A stretch of DNA of 64,000 nucleotides from Cohnella phaseoli (GCF_003386235.1 NZ_QRDZ01000005.1:62001-126000), one strand, 5' to 3'. Shown: positions 11,361 through 20,636, numbered from the stretch's first letter. Made by a program: numbers and translations. The notes: generated from the sequence alone by a model not told the origin.

Positions 11361-12776
11361 TTGTCGGATACGAGCTTGCGCAGCAGTATCATTCGCGGTA
11401 CGTCCTATCTGGCCGCCCGCAGCGCGATCGGTTTCGCCGTCGGGCTAGGCGGCATGCTGCTGCTGACAAGACTGATCGGCGCGGAAAATTACGGCTTGTA
11501 CGTGACGATCAGCACCGTAATCAGCTATATGTCGGATATCGCGCTAATGGGCGTGTCGAACTACATTATCCGCAAAGAGGAGGTCGTAGGCCGCAGCCTG
11601 TACGATCTCGCGTTTACGTTCTCTTTGCTCGCTTCGATCGCGGCGATCGGAGTGGGCGTCGGTCTCTCCTTCTTTCTCAGCGGATGGCTGCACAGCCCGG
11701 AAATCCGGCTGCCGTTCCTGATTACGCTCGTTGCGCTTCCGATCTCCGCGCTGCTGCTGCCTTCCCAGACGATGCTGGAAAAGGAGTTGAACTATAAGCA
11801 AATCGCGTTTCTGGAAATGCACACGCAATTCGTCTACTACGGAGTCGCATTGGCGCTGGCCTATGCGGGCTTCGGAATCTGGGCGCCGGTCATCGGGAAC
11901 ATCGTTCAAGGAGCGGCGGCCGTCGTGATCGGATGCAAATACGCTAAATATTTACCCAGACTGTACTGGTCGTGGAAGCCGTTGAAGGAGATGCTCCAAT
12001 ACGGGATCGCCAACTCGGTCTCCAAGCGCATCTGGGGATTGCGGACGCTGATCAATCCGCTAATCGTCGGACACTTCGCCGGTCCGGGAGGAGTCGCGGT
12101 CGTCTCGATCGCGATGCGCCTGATTCAGGCTCTCAGCGTCGTGAACGGTACGATTATGCGCGTCAGCTTCTCCGTTCTTGCGAAGCTTCAGCAGGATAAG
12201 CGCCGGATGGAGCTTGCGCTGAACGAAGCGATGACGATGCAGGTTTTCTCGATCGCGCCTTTCCTGATCGGCTTCGCGGCGCTGGCGCATTGGGTCGTGC
12301 CGCTGATGTTCGACGACGCCTGGGACGCGATACTCGTCATTTATCCTTTTCTGGCTTTTAAGTATATGATCTATGGCATATTCAATCTGCAGATGAACGT
12401 GCTCTACGTGTACGGGAAAAATTGGGAAGTAACGAAATTCAACCTGCTGCATGTCGGAATGCTGGCGCTGCTGACCTTCCTGTTAGTGCCGTATTTCGGT
12501 CTGAACGGCTATGCTTGGGCGGAGGTGGCGACGATTGGGACCTACTACGCGATTCATCGCAACGTCAGCGAGAGCCTGAATGTCGATTACCGGGAGCCTT
12601 TCTTCTACACGCTCATTTGCGTGCCGGCCATGTTCGCTCCCATGCTGTCGTTTCCGTGGGCGCTGCTGCTGCTCTTGCCGCTGCTGCTGTTCCTTGTCAT
12701 GAGCAAACCTAGAAACCAAATCGTCGGCTATTCCCGGCAATTGCTGAAAAAAGAGAAAACGCTGGAAGCCGTCTAA
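11361..12776 (+). CDS. Polysaccharide flippase, Wzx/MOP superfamily
   Basis: Moves the undecaprenyl-linked repeat unit across the membrane. The 471-residue protein has about 12-14 hydrophobic segments. The N-terminus (RSSIIRGTSYLAARSAIGF followed by LLTRLIGAENYGLYV) is typical of the polysaccharide transport family. The start is TTG at 11361, two bases after the manC stop; the ribosome site is weak, so coupling to manC is likely. A flippase and a polymerase-like gene in the same operon indicate the Wzx/Wzy route rather than ABC export or synthase secretion. It ends in a basic cytoplasmic tail. Confidence 0.9.
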   Translation: MSDTSLRSSIIRGTSYLAARSAIGFAVGLGGMLLLTRLIGAENYGLYVTISTVISYMSDIALMGVSNYIIRKEEVVGRSLYDLAFTFSLLASIAAIGVGVGLSFFLSGWLHSPEIRLPFLITLVALPISALLLPSQTMLEKELNYKQIAFLEMHTQFVYYGVALALAYAGFGIWAPVIGNIVQGAAAVVIGCKYAKYLPRLYWSWKPLKEMLQYGIANSVSKRIWGLRTLINPLIVGHFAGPGGVAVVSIAMRLIQALSVVNGTIMRVSFSVLAKLQQDKRRMELALNEAMTMQVFSIAPFLIGFAALAHWVVPLMFDDAWDAILVIYPFLAFKYMIYGIFNLQMNVLYVYGKNWEVTKFNLLHVGMLALLTFLLVPYFGLNGYAWAEVATIGTYYAIHRNVSESLNVDYREPFFYTLICVPAMFAPMLSFPWALLLLLPLLLFLVMSKPRNQIVGYSRQLLKKEKTLEAV

Positions 12777-12801
12777 AATCGCGCTGTTGGAGGATAATCC
12801 T

Positions 12802-13347
12802 ATGAAACGAATATCGATCGTCGGATCTCCGGGATCGGGCAAATCGACTTTGGCCGGCGAGGTGGGCCGCCTGCTTGGCATCCCCTTCTACCATATGGAC
12901 CACGTAGCCAATACGCCGGACGGCAAGCCGCGCAGCAAGGAAGAGGCCGAAGCTTTAATTCGGTCCATCCTGGCGGAGGAACATTGGGTCATCGAAGGCC
13001 ATCATTACGAGGACGACGATCCGCGCCTGACGGAGGCGGACACGATCGTTTTTCTGAATCTGCCCAGATACTTGTGCCTTTGGAGGTACGCCAGAAGGAC
13101 GGTTAAGTATTACGGCAAAAGCTCGCCGGGCAATTACATTGCCGAAAGGCTGAACAAGGATCTGCTCAGGGGAGCGAAATTCGTATTTCGGTTTCCCACG
13201 GCGACGATGCCGAAAATCATGAAGCAGATCCGCGTTTTCGAGACGGATAAAGAGATCTGCGTGCTGAGCAGCCCGTCGGAGGTTGAACGTTTCAAGAGCG
13301 GGCTGAAGGCGCCGGCGACGCCGCAAGAGGTTTCGGCTACCGGCTGA
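12802..13347 (+). CDS. P-loop NTPase, FlaR/adenylate-kinase-like
   Basis: A 181-residue P-loop protein with Walker A GSPGSGKST close to the N-terminus, HMDHV (substrate-side helix), IEGHHYEDDDPRLTEADTIVFLNLP (Walker B-like hydrophobic strand) and a short basic helical part with RRTVKYYG. This is the pattern of small nucleotide-kinase-like proteins annotated as FlaR or 'DNA topology modulation protein'. ATG 12802 has GGAGG 8 nt upstream; an upstream TTG at 12787 would overlap that site. Its task inside a polysaccharide operon is unknown; phosphorylation of a sugar or nucleotide is possible but not shown. Confidence 0.75.
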   Translation: MKRISIVGSPGSGKSTLAGEVGRLLGIPFYHMDHVANTPDGKPRSKEEAEALIRSILAEEHWVIEGHHYEDDDPRLTEADTIVFLNLPRYLCLWRYARRTVKYYGKSSPGNYIAERLNKDLLRGAKFVFRFPTATMPKIMKQIRVFETDKEICVLSSPSEVERFKSGLKAPATPQEVSATG

Positions 13348-13361
13348 GGGGGGGAAGAACG

Positions 13362-14516
13362 ATGCGTACGGAAATTATCGCCCGGCGAACGGAGTTTCTG
13401 CTGCTTGAGGACGAGTGGAAGCGGCTATACGGACAATCGGAGGGGGCGGAGCTTCACGATGGCTGGGAGTGGACGCTTTCCTGCCTGGAAACGCTGCGAG
13501 GTCCCGAGCCCGAGCTGTTCGTTATTGCGGTCTACGACGGGGAGCGGTGCGTATGCATCGCTCCTCTGTGCATTGAACGGAGAAGAGTCGGGCTGCTTAA
13601 AGTCCGGTCGCTCCGGCCGATTAATCACGGGACGACGCCTTACAACCATTTTCTGCTGCATCGGGAGTATCACATTCGCGATCTGCTTCAGCCGGTCGGG
13701 GAAGCGTTGTTCGAACGCCGCGACCGCTGGGATTTCGCCGAGCTGACCAGCTTCAGCTCCAAAAATTCGCTGACGTTTCTGCTGCGGCAAGCGTTGGAGG
13801 AGAAGTATTCCGTATTCGCGGCAGAGGCGGCGATGACGACCTACGTCAAGCTGCCCGGCATGCTCAAAAGAAGCAAAAAAGCGGTGCACAACATCGAGCG
13901 CAGAGAGCGCGGGCTTCGCAAAAAGCATCAGGTCGACATTCGGATCGATGTGCCGTATACCCTTGAATTGTGGAGACAACTGGTCGAATGGAATAAAGCG
14001 AGATGGCAGGACAGCAGGTTCCACGATCCGCAATACGAGCGTTTTTTCGAGAAGCTGTTGGACCGCATGAACCGAACCGGCCAGCTCAGCTTCTCCTGCC
14101 TCGAGATTGACGGGGAGACGGAGTGCATCTCCTTGGACTTCAAATTCGGCGATAAAATATACGGGGAAATGATGAACTCCAGGCCGGACGGCAAGAGCGG
14201 TACGGGGATGATTCTGACCCATAGAATGCTTGAGCACTTCGCGCTTCACGGCGTCGCGGAATACGATTTTCAGGAAGGCGACCAGGAGCACAAGTTTTAT
14301 TGGACCGATTCGGTGAGGAAAAACTATCACTTCTACGTATGCGGCAAAAACGGCAAAAGCGCCTACCTGGCGTTCTGGACGTGGCTGAAGGTGGCGGCCA
14401 GACAGAACAAGAAGCTGAACGGTCTAAAGAGGAAGGCGGTCGCGCTGCGATCCGGCCTCAATCATTTCCGAAAGGGATCGAGAGGAAGCCATGCTGAAAA
14501 TAGCGGTTTTGCGTGA
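13362..14516 (+). CDS. BioF2-like GNAT acyltransferase
   Basis: A 384-residue protein with the layout of the BioF2-like/CelD family: an N-terminal part with LHDGWEWTLSCLETL and LFVIAVYDGERCVCIAPLCI, a middle part with SKKAVHNIERRERGLRKKHQ, and a C-terminal acetyltransferase-like part with ISLDFKFGDKIYGEMMNSRP, GTGMILTHRMLEHFALHG and EYDFQEGDQEHKFYW. Family members act in polysaccharide loci, often as acyl transfer enzymes, so acylation of the polymer is a reasonable but unproven role. ATG 13362 follows GAGGGGGG. Its 3' end overlaps the next gene by 26 nt. Confidence 0.75.
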   Translation: MRTEIIARRTEFLLLEDEWKRLYGQSEGAELHDGWEWTLSCLETLRGPEPELFVIAVYDGERCVCIAPLCIERRRVGLLKVRSLRPINHGTTPYNHFLLHREYHIRDLLQPVGEALFERRDRWDFAELTSFSSKNSLTFLLRQALEEKYSVFAAEAAMTTYVKLPGMLKRSKKAVHNIERRERGLRKKHQVDIRIDVPYTLELWRQLVEWNKARWQDSRFHDPQYERFFEKLLDRMNRTGQLSFSCLEIDGETECISLDFKFGDKIYGEMMNSRPDGKSGTGMILTHRMLEHFALHGVAEYDFQEGDQEHKFYWTDSVRKNYHFYVCGKNGKSAYLAFWTWLKVAARQNKKLNGLKRKAVALRSGLNHFRKGSRGSHAENSGFA

Positions 14517-16143
14517 TTCGGCCCCTTGGGATCAAGGGCAAACCGATTGTATTCAAGCGTTGGTCTCTTCGCCTAATACATGCGTAGCGTGCGTGTTCGA
14601 GGTGCGGGAGGCGGCGGTGTCGACATCCCTCCAATGGTTCCGGCGCGCAGCGCGGCGAATGGACAAATCCGTCCGGGCGGCGTCCGGCATGGAGGGACTT
14701 CCGGCGGCGAGCCTGGTCAGCGAAGAGGAGCTTGCGGCGGCCCTATCGCCGTTCGCTCCGGACGCGATTCTGGACTTGCGCAGCGGCGATGGGTCCAGAG
14801 CCTTGGCCGAGCTTGCCCGCTTCGGCTTATGGCGTCTTCGCTACGGTTACGGGAAGGCAGCGGGCGGTGCGGCCGAATTCGTCTTCCGTCTTCTGCTCGG
14901 GAGCGATCCGGCGGGCTGCGTGTCGCTTGTGCGGATTGGCCGGACCGCCGAGCGCGATCTCATTTTGAAACGGGGGTATATCTCCTCGTATGGATCCGGG
15001 TTCGGAGAGAAGCTGGCAGAGCTCTACCGCTTCTGCCGCTCCTGGCCGGCTTCCGTCTGCAAGGAGCTTTCCATTACCGGCAAGCTGCCCGGCGCGGAGG
15101 CGGATAGCCTGCCCGAAACCGGCTACGGACGCGGAGGTCCCGCTCCGACCGTTCTGCAAGCGCTTCGGTTAGCGGCGCTGCTCGGATATCGCAAGGTGGC
15201 TCGCCAATTGTCCGCATGGTTTATCGTCGAGCAGTGGAACGTTGGCCTAATTCGCCGGCCGATCGACGCCGTGCTGCGCGATCGGGACGAACCGGTCGTC
15301 GAGTGGCTGCCCGAGCGGAGCGGCTTCGTGGCCGATCCGTTCGCGGTCAAGCTGGATGAGGGAATAGGCATCGTCGCCGAGGAATGGGACCATGTGGAGC
15401 GGAAAGGGAAAATTTCCTTCTTGAAGCTGGACCATGACCTGCGGATCGACGACGCCGTCCGGTGGCAGCAAGCCGTGCTTGAGCTTCCCCTGCATCTGTC
15501 CTATCCCTGCATCGTGCACGCCGAAGGACAGCTCTACTGCATTCCGGAATGTTATCAAGCCGGAGAGGCCGCGATCTATCGTTCGGAGAATTTTCCGAAC
15601 GAATGGAAGAAGATGAAGGTTCTAATTCCGAATTTTCAAGCGGTGGACCCGACCGTGTTCCGGCATGACGGCTTGTGGTGGCTGTTCTGCACCAATCAGG
15701 AGGAAGGACCGCATTCCCATTTGCATATTTGGTATTCCGACGAGCTGCTCGGCGAGTGGAAGCCTCATCCGGCCAATCCGGTCAAGATGGACGTCCGTTC
15801 CTCCCGCCCCGCGGGAACGCCGTTTGCGGTCGGCGGGGAGCTGTTCCGTCCTGCCCAGGATTGCTCGGGCACCTATGGCGGAGCCGTATGGATCAATCGC
15901 ATCGAGCGTCTGACGACGACGGAATTCCGCGAAGCTCCCGTCCGCCGCCTGTCCCCGGATCGTTCCGGTCCGTACCCGGACGGCCTGCATACGCTCTCGT
16001 TCGCGGGAGAAGTCACATTGGTGGACGCTAAGCGCGAAAGATTGGCTCTTGGCGTTTTCGCGCGGAGAGCGTCGGTAAAGCTGGTTCGGAAGATTCGCAG
16101 AACGTATAGGAAAGGAGCAGGAGCCATTGGCAGCATCCCTTAA
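14491..16143 (+). CDS. Formyltransferase-like N-terminus fused to a beta-propeller domain (GINT1-N-like)
   Basis: A 550-residue protein in two parts. Residues 1 to about 240 look like a degenerate formyltransferase-type domain (MLKIAVLRDSAPW at the start, FAPDAILDLRSGDG where a catalytic region would be), but the usual formyltransferase N-H-D triad is not evident. Residues about 245-530 look like a five-bladed propeller of the glycosyl-hydrolase 43-like type found in 'glucosamine inositolphosphorylceramide transferase N-terminal' proteins: FVADPFAVKLDEG, HLSYPCIVHAEGQLYCIPE, VDPTVFRHDGLWWLFCT and SYPDG-like repeats. ATG 14491 overlaps the preceding gene. Its role is unknown; sugar modification or glycan binding is plausible. 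Confidence 0.6.
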   Translation: MLKIAVLRDSAPWDQGQTDCIQALVSSPNTCVACVFEVREAAVSTSLQWFRRAARRMDKSVRAASGMEGLPAASLVSEEELAAALSPFAPDAILDLRSGDGSRALAELARFGLWRLRYGYGKAAGGAAEFVFRLLLGSDPAGCVSLVRIGRTAERDLILKRGYISSYGSGFGEKLAELYRFCRSWPASVCKELSITGKLPGAEADSLPETGYGRGGPAPTVLQALRLAALLGYRKVARQLSAWFIVEQWNVGLIRRPIDAVLRDRDEPVVEWLPERSGFVADPFAVKLDEGIGIVAEEWDHVERKGKISFLKLDHDLRIDDAVRWQQAVLELPLHLSYPCIVHAEGQLYCIPECYQAGEAAIYRSENFPNEWKKMKVLIPNFQAVDPTVFRHDGLWWLFCTNQEEGPHSHLHIWYSDELLGEWKPHPANPVKMDVRSSRPAGTPFAVGGELFRPAQDCSGTYGGAVWINRIERLTTTEFREAPVRRLSPDRSGPYPDGLHTLSFAGEVTLVDAKRERLALGVFARRASVKLVRKIRRTYRKGAGAIGSIP

Positions 16144-17047
16144 CGAGATCGCAATCGCCGTCGCGGCGGACGAAGGCTACGCCCAACACTTGGCGGCGGC
16201 GCTCGTATCCGTCGCCGTGCATCTTCCTCCTTCCGCGCGAGCATGTTTCTACATTATCGACGGAGGTCTTTCCAAGACCAGCCGCGAACTGCTCGAAGCG
16301 ACAATATCCTCTCACCGGGTTCGCATTCGCTGGGTCGGAATGTCTCCTCGGCTTCTTAACGGAATGAGCGCGGGCGGACATCTGAGCTCGGCGACGTATT
16401 GCAAAATTCTCGTGCCGGAGCTGCTTCGCCGATATTCGATCGATAAAGTGCTCTATCTGGATTGCGACGTCATCGTCTTGGGCGATCTGACCCCGATCTG
16501 GCAGGAGGATTTGCGCGGCTACGCGCTGGCGGCCATCGAAGATATCGGGGGCAAATGCCGGAAGAAGGCGCTGGCGATTCCGAGCGCCAGCCCGTATTTT
16601 AATGCGGGGGTTCTTCTGTTTAATCTGCGGCGCTGGCGCGAGGAGCATTTGACGGATCGCGTGATGGCCTATGCGGCGGAGCATGGAGAACGGCTAATGT
16701 TTCACGATCAGGACGCATTAAACGCCGTGCTTCACGGCCAGTGGCTGGAACTGCCGCCCGAATGGAATTTGCAGAGCAACATGCTGACGGCGAGCCTGCG
16801 CAAGGTCGGGCCGGCCGGGCCGATCGTCGTTCACTACACCGGGGCGTCGAAGCCGTGGCATTACGACAATGTACACCCTTATCGCAGCGAATATTATCGT
16901 TATTTGAATATGACGGCCTGGCGGCGCTACCGCCCTCCCGTGACTTTAAGCGGCATGGCGAAAAAGGCGGTGAAGAGGGCGCTTCCGGGCGTGGCTCTCG
17001 ATTGGGTGCGGAGGGAGAAAGCCAGATGGGCACAGGGAATCAAGTGA
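16127..17047 (+). CDS. Glycosyltransferase, GT8 type
   Basis: A 306-residue retaining GT-A enzyme of the LgtC/GT8 kind. Motifs: IAVAADEGYAQHLAAALVS, YCKILVPELLRRYSIDKVLY, the metal-binding DxD in YLDCDVIVLGDLTPIW, FNAGVLLFNL, FHDQDALNAVLHG and the C-terminal HYTGASKPWHYD. GT8 enzymes typically use UDP-glucose or UDP-galactose, which fits the gtaB gene of this operon. TTG 16127 is used: it has AAAGGAG 10 nt upstream and overlaps the preceding stop by 17 nt. A basic Arg/Lys-rich C-terminal tail may help membrane association. Confidence 0.9.
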   Translation: MAASLNEIAIAVAADEGYAQHLAAALVSVAVHLPPSARACFYIIDGGLSKTSRELLEATISSHRVRIRWVGMSPRLLNGMSAGGHLSSATYCKILVPELLRRYSIDKVLYLDCDVIVLGDLTPIWQEDLRGYALAAIEDIGGKCRKKALAIPSASPYFNAGVLLFNLRRWREEHLTDRVMAYAAEHGERLMFHDQDALNAVLHGQWLELPPEWNLQSNMLTASLRKVGPAGPIVVHYTGASKPWHYDNVHPYRSEYYRYLNMTAWRRYRPPVTLSGMAKKAVKRALPGVALDWVRREKARWAQGIK

Positions 17048-18498
17048 ATATCCGCTATATGTACGCGACGCTGCTGTTTCTCGTATCGGGAGGGCTTCTC
17101 CCGCTGCTCTTCTTGCCTTGGAACGGGTGGGGACAGCTTGACGGCCCGGTCGCCATTAGCCTGGCAGTGCTGGTTTATTCGGCGGCTATGCTAAGCTATC
17201 CGGTCGCAGCGAACAAAGAGCGCATCCTTGACATGACGTTCTGGTTGTTTGCCTATGTGTTTCTTGGCCTTGTTCCGCTTGTGCAGCTAGCGGAGCGCAG
17301 TTTTCCTTGGCCCGACGTATACAGCGATCGGACGCTCGTTACCGCTCAGCTTATGACGTTGGCCGGCTTGCTCGCCTATCATGCCGGGACTTTGCTCGGC
17401 AAGCCGTCCAAAGCTTCGCCGCCTTCTTCCGGAAGCTTGACCGACGATTTCGCGAAGCCGGGCGGGGCGCGGCAGTTTCTGATCGTCTCCGGCATTGCGA
17501 TTCTGGTCTCGGGGGCTCTTCTTGTTCAATCCGGCAGCATCTCTTCCTTATTTCTTCCGCGCAATGCACTGGAAAGCGTCTATGAGACGAAATCGCAAAA
17601 TCTTATCGCCGACCAGCTCATGAAAGTTCCCCTATTCGTGTGCCTGATCGTCGGTTTGACGATGTGGAAGCGCCGCGCGTTCCGGAGCGTGCTGCCCAAG
17701 CTGACGACGCTGCTGCTGCTCGTTCTCTGCCTGATCGTCTCGAATCCGATCTCCAACGCCCGCTATTGGTTCGGATCGGTGATGTTGACGCTGTGTCTGC
17801 TATTCGTGCCGTGGAAAAGGATCGGACGCTTCGGATGGACGGCGGGTTATCTGCTGCTGTTCATCGTCATTTTCCCTTATACGGATCTGTTCCGCAACAA
17901 TTTGGACGGAGATATTCAGACCGCCGGAATCTCGGACATTTTCGTGCAGAAGGGGGATTACGACGCTTTCCAGATGATGCTGAACGCCGTCGATTACGTC
18001 GAGATGAACGGGACGACTCACGGCAAGCAAATGCTCGGCTCTCTGCTGTTCTGGGTGCCGCGCTCGCTATGGGAGGCGAAGCCGCTTAGCTCGGGGCAGC
18101 TGCTGGGCGAATCTTCAGGATACTTCTACACGAATCTGTCCTGTCCGCTATGGGCGGAAGGCTACATTAACGGCGGGTTTGTCGGCGTCGTTCTGCTGTT
18201 TGGCTTATATGGGTTCGTATCCCGCCGTTTACAGAGCAAATACGAGGAAAGCAGACGCTTGTCGGCGATGTCGATCTATCGGATCGTCGTGCCGTTCTTA
18301 TCGGCTTATCAGGTTTTCCTGCTGCGGGGCGATCTGATGAACGCGCTCGCCTACATGTCCAGCTTTCTTCTGTTCGCCTATCTGTTTACGCGCTGGAGCG
18401 GAAGTCGGAGTCGGAGCCAGAGTCACAATCTTCCGGCCGACCGGGCCGATTCCGCCGTTTTCAGCCGATATACTCGATCAAACATAGCGAGCCGCTAG
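17026..18498 (+). CDS. Oligosaccharide repeat-unit polymerase, Wzy-like
   Basis: A 490-residue integral membrane protein with about 11-12 hydrophobic segments and a long extracytoplasmic loop (roughly residues 290-360, rich in Asp/Asn/Tyr), the usual profile of Wzy polymerases, which join repeat units outside the membrane. Sequence conservation in this class is low, so the call rests on topology, length and context after a flippase. ATG 17026 is chosen for the GAGGGAG 8 nt upstream; GTG 17044, which overlaps the GT8 stop as GTGA, is the alternative. Its last 38 nt overlap, tail to tail, the 3' end of the following minus-strand gene. It is the last gene of the operon. Confidence 0.78.
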   Translation: MGTGNQVNIRYMYATLLFLVSGGLLPLLFLPWNGWGQLDGPVAISLAVLVYSAAMLSYPVAANKERILDMTFWLFAYVFLGLVPLVQLAERSFPWPDVYSDRTLVTAQLMTLAGLLAYHAGTLLGKPSKASPPSSGSLTDDFAKPGGARQFLIVSGIAILVSGALLVQSGSISSLFLPRNALESVYETKSQNLIADQLMKVPLFVCLIVGLTMWKRRAFRSVLPKLTTLLLLVLCLIVSNPISNARYWFGSVMLTLCLLFVPWKRIGRFGWTAGYLLLFIVIFPYTDLFRNNLDGDIQTAGISDIFVQKGDYDAFQMMLNAVDYVEMNGTTHGKQMLGSLLFWVPRSLWEAKPLSSGQLLGESSGYFYTNLSCPLWAEGYINGGFVGVVLLFGLYGFVSRRLQSKYEESRRLSAMSIYRIVVPFLSAYQVFLLRGDLMNALAYMSSFLLFAYLFTRWSGSRSRSQSHNLPADRADSAVFSRYTRSNIASR

Positions 18499-20053
18499 TC
18501 ACCGTATCGACTTTATCGTTGCTTTCGAGAACCAAGCGCCGTTTGCTGTCCGTGTCGCACGGGAAGAAAAGGGACGTGTCGACGTTAAAGCCGTTCGCCA
18601 GAGCCGTCTTGTTGTCTCCGGACGCTTTGGCCAGCACAGTCGGGTTGGCGTCGCTCGTCCGCACGGAGAACGACCATGCCTTGTTTTGCGAGGAGACGGC
18701 TTTGGAGGGCCAGAAAAGACGGATACCGGTAACGATCACGCCCGGAGGCAGAGTAAATTCGACTTTGGGCGCCCGATTGTAGGGCAGGTTGCCGTCCGCG
18801 TTTTTGATCGACAGAACTTTCCGCGAGGTCGGTCCGAGTACGGCCGTCGCGAAGCCGTAATCGCAATCCCACAGATTCCACGATCCGTTCGTTCCGCCGG
18901 AGCCGCGGCAGTTGCGGAAATGAACGACCGGCGCGCCGCCGATATTGCCCGTTTTGTCGCCGCTTGCGACGGTAAGGAACGTTTTGACGTCCGCATGCTG
19001 CTCGAAGGTGCAGTTTTCGTAGATGACGTTATGCCGCTTGGACCAGGAGTTGACCAAATAGCTGTAAGTGTGGGAGCCGATCAGCCGACAGTTGTCGAAT
19101 TTGATGCTCGGCATCTCGTTATTCGAGCTTTTGAAGAGCGCGCTTTGCAAGGTATACGGCCGCAGATGCATGGAGCTTGTCGCATCGACGTTAAGGAAGG
19201 TTACGACGCCGCCCGGCCAAGTGCACTCGATCAGCTGGCTATTGGCGTTGCGGTGCTCAATTCGCGTGCCTACGCAGAGGAATCGCTCCGTGCCGTAGAA
19301 GTGACTGTCCCCCAGAAGCCTGAAGAACACGCCCCCGTTTCCGTAATGGATCAGACTGCCTCCCCAAATGTTGACGTTGCCGCCTTTCTCCAGATGAATG
19401 AAATCTCCCTCCGCCATTTCGAAGTTGCACGCGAAGAAATTGTAGTTGACGAATTGGTCGGAGCCTTTGGCGTCCACGTAAAGCATTTTTTTGCAGGAGC
19501 CCGACCAGTTGCAGGCATAGAACGAGTATTCGCTATTGTTGTTCGTTCCCCGCAAATTCAAGAGATACTTCCAGGTTCCCGTGAAGCTGCAGCGCTCCCA
19601 ATTGTATTTTTGCGCGCCGCCGTTGGAGTTGGAATCCATCAGAGAGTTGTTGGCGTTGTTGGAATCGAAGGTCAGATCGGAGATGGTCACCATCAACCAA
19701 GCGTCGTTATTGGTCATCAGATATCCGCCGGGAACGGATGGCTGGTACAGAATTTGGGTAAGACCCTCGCCGGCGCCTTGAATGACAAGTCCGACGGTTC
19801 GATTCACATAGCTGCTGCGGATCAGCGCTTCGGCTTTGCGAATGACATAGGTTCCCGCAGGAATATAGATCGTGACCGTGCCGAGCCTGTTGCTGTCCGA
19901 GCTTGGCGCGGAGTTTCTTCTCGCTTGCTTCTCGGCTGCGGCGATTGCATCGAGAAAAGCTTTGCTGTCGTCCGCGGTGCCGTTGCCCTGGGCGCCCAGG
20001 CTTTTGACATTAATGATATTCGAGTCCACAGGCAGAGGAGCTGCAGTTGCCAT
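18461..20053 (-). CDS. Right-handed beta-helix protein, pectate-lyase-3 type
   Basis: A 530-residue protein opening with INVKSLGAQGNGTADDSKAF, the diagnostic start of the pectate-lyase-3/end-N-acetylneuraminidase-like beta-helix fold, followed by TIYIPAGTYVI and a long run of short beta rungs (WERCSFTG, FYACNWSG, FFACNFEM, FDNCRLIG, YENCTFEQ). The C-terminal region (about 440-530) is a separate beta-rich part. No signal peptide or membrane segment is visible, odd for an extracellular polysaccharide depolymerase. It is convergent with and overlaps the polymerase gene. A polymer-trimming lyase is the favoured idea; a phage-tail-spike-like protein is the alternative. Confidence 0.7.
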   Translation of the reverse strand: MATAAPLPVDSNIINVKSLGAQGNGTADDSKAFLDAIAAAEKQARRNSAPSSDSNRLGTVTIYIPAGTYVIRKAEALIRSSYVNRTVGLVIQGAGEGLTQILYQPSVPGGYLMTNNDAWLMVTISDLTFDSNNANNSLMDSNSNGGAQKYNWERCSFTGTWKYLLNLRGTNNNSEYSFYACNWSGSCKKMLYVDAKGSDQFVNYNFFACNFEMAEGDFIHLEKGGNVNIWGGSLIHYGNGGVFFRLLGDSHFYGTERFLCVGTRIEHRNANSQLIECTWPGGVVTFLNVDATSSMHLRPYTLQSALFKSSNNEMPSIKFDNCRLIGSHTYSYLVNSWSKRHNVIYENCTFEQHADVKTFLTVASGDKTGNIGGAPVVHFRNCRGSGGTNGSWNLWDCDYGFATAVLGPTSRKVLSIKNADGNLPYNRAPKVEFTLPPGVIVTGIRLFWPSKAVSSQNKAWSFSVRTSDANPTVLAKASGDNKTALANGFNVDTSLFFPCDTDSKRRLVLESNDKVDTVTSGSLCLIEYIG

Positions 20054-20170
20054 AGAAATCAGTCCTTTCTTAAAGTGTGATGAATTCTATGCAGTATATT
20101 CAGCGATTGAACAAGCTTCCACACTCGGCAACGGCTCCGGAGCAAAATATATGTTTGTCCGCAGGCTTCC

Positions 20171-20207
20171 AAAAGAAGAAGCAGGCGGGAGCTACCCCGC
20201 CTGCTTC
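20171..20207 (-). terminator. Intrinsic terminator at the end of the bactofilin gene
   Basis: On the minus strand a 12-bp perfect stem (GAAGCAGGCGGG, 6-nt loop, CCCGCCTGCTTC; 20178-20207) is followed by TTCTTTT. The stem overlaps the last codons and stop of the bactofilin gene, so it ends the M23 peptidase-bactofilin transcript. Confidence 0.85.
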
Positions 20208-20632
20208 GCTTTCTTCTCCGCAAGACCGACTCCGGCGGAAGCTCCTGAACCGACTGGAGTCCCGATTTCGGAGCCGGCGGGCTTCTTGTCGCCTCCGTCC
20301 ATTCGGCTGCCGCCGTTCAGGACGCCGCCCTCCTGCACGAACAGGATTGCCGATTGGGCATTGCCGTGAAGCTGCCCCGTAGCGGTGATGACCAGCTTGC
20401 CGAAAGTATGTACGTCTCCGTACACGGTGCCCGCGATCGTGACGTCGCGGGCCGTAATGTTCGATTTGGCCACGCCGCCTTCCCCGATGACGATGCTTCC
20501 CTTGCTCTCGATGTCTCCGTGATAATCTCCTTCGATTCGGACGTCCGCTTCCGATTTCATTAATCCGTTGAACACGGTGCCGGCGCCTACCAGCGTATCC
20601 GTGACGCCGGGTTTTCTCCTGTTTCCGAACAT
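20192..20632 (-). CDS. Bactofilin, polymer-forming cytoskeletal protein
   Basis: Forms non-nucleotide-dependent filaments that scaffold cell-envelope proteins. The 146-residue protein has a short N-terminal tail (MFGNRRKPGVTDTLVGAGT), the central right-handed beta-helix with regular Val/Ile/Gly rungs (VRIEGDYHGDIESKGSIVIG, ITARDVTIAGTVYGDVH, LVITATGQLHG), and a flexible Gly/Lys-rich C-terminal tail. That three-part layout is typical of bactofilins. It starts four bases after the stop of an M23 peptidase gene, a pairing seen widely; bactofilins commonly place such hydrolases on the wall. It is soluble, acting at the membrane. Confidence 0.93.
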   Translation of the reverse strand: MFGNRRKPGVTDTLVGAGTVFNGLMKSEADVRIEGDYHGDIESKGSIVIGEGGVAKSNITARDVTIAGTVYGDVHTFGKLVITATGQLHGNAQSAILFVQEGGVLNGGSRMDGGDKKPAGSEIGTPVGSGASAGVGLAEKKAKQAG

Positions 20633-20636
20633 GCGC

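Noticed and set aside
18686..20080. 464-codon plus-strand frame opposite the beta-helix gene
   Set aside because: No recognised motif; the minus-strand frame carries the diagnostic beta-helix start.
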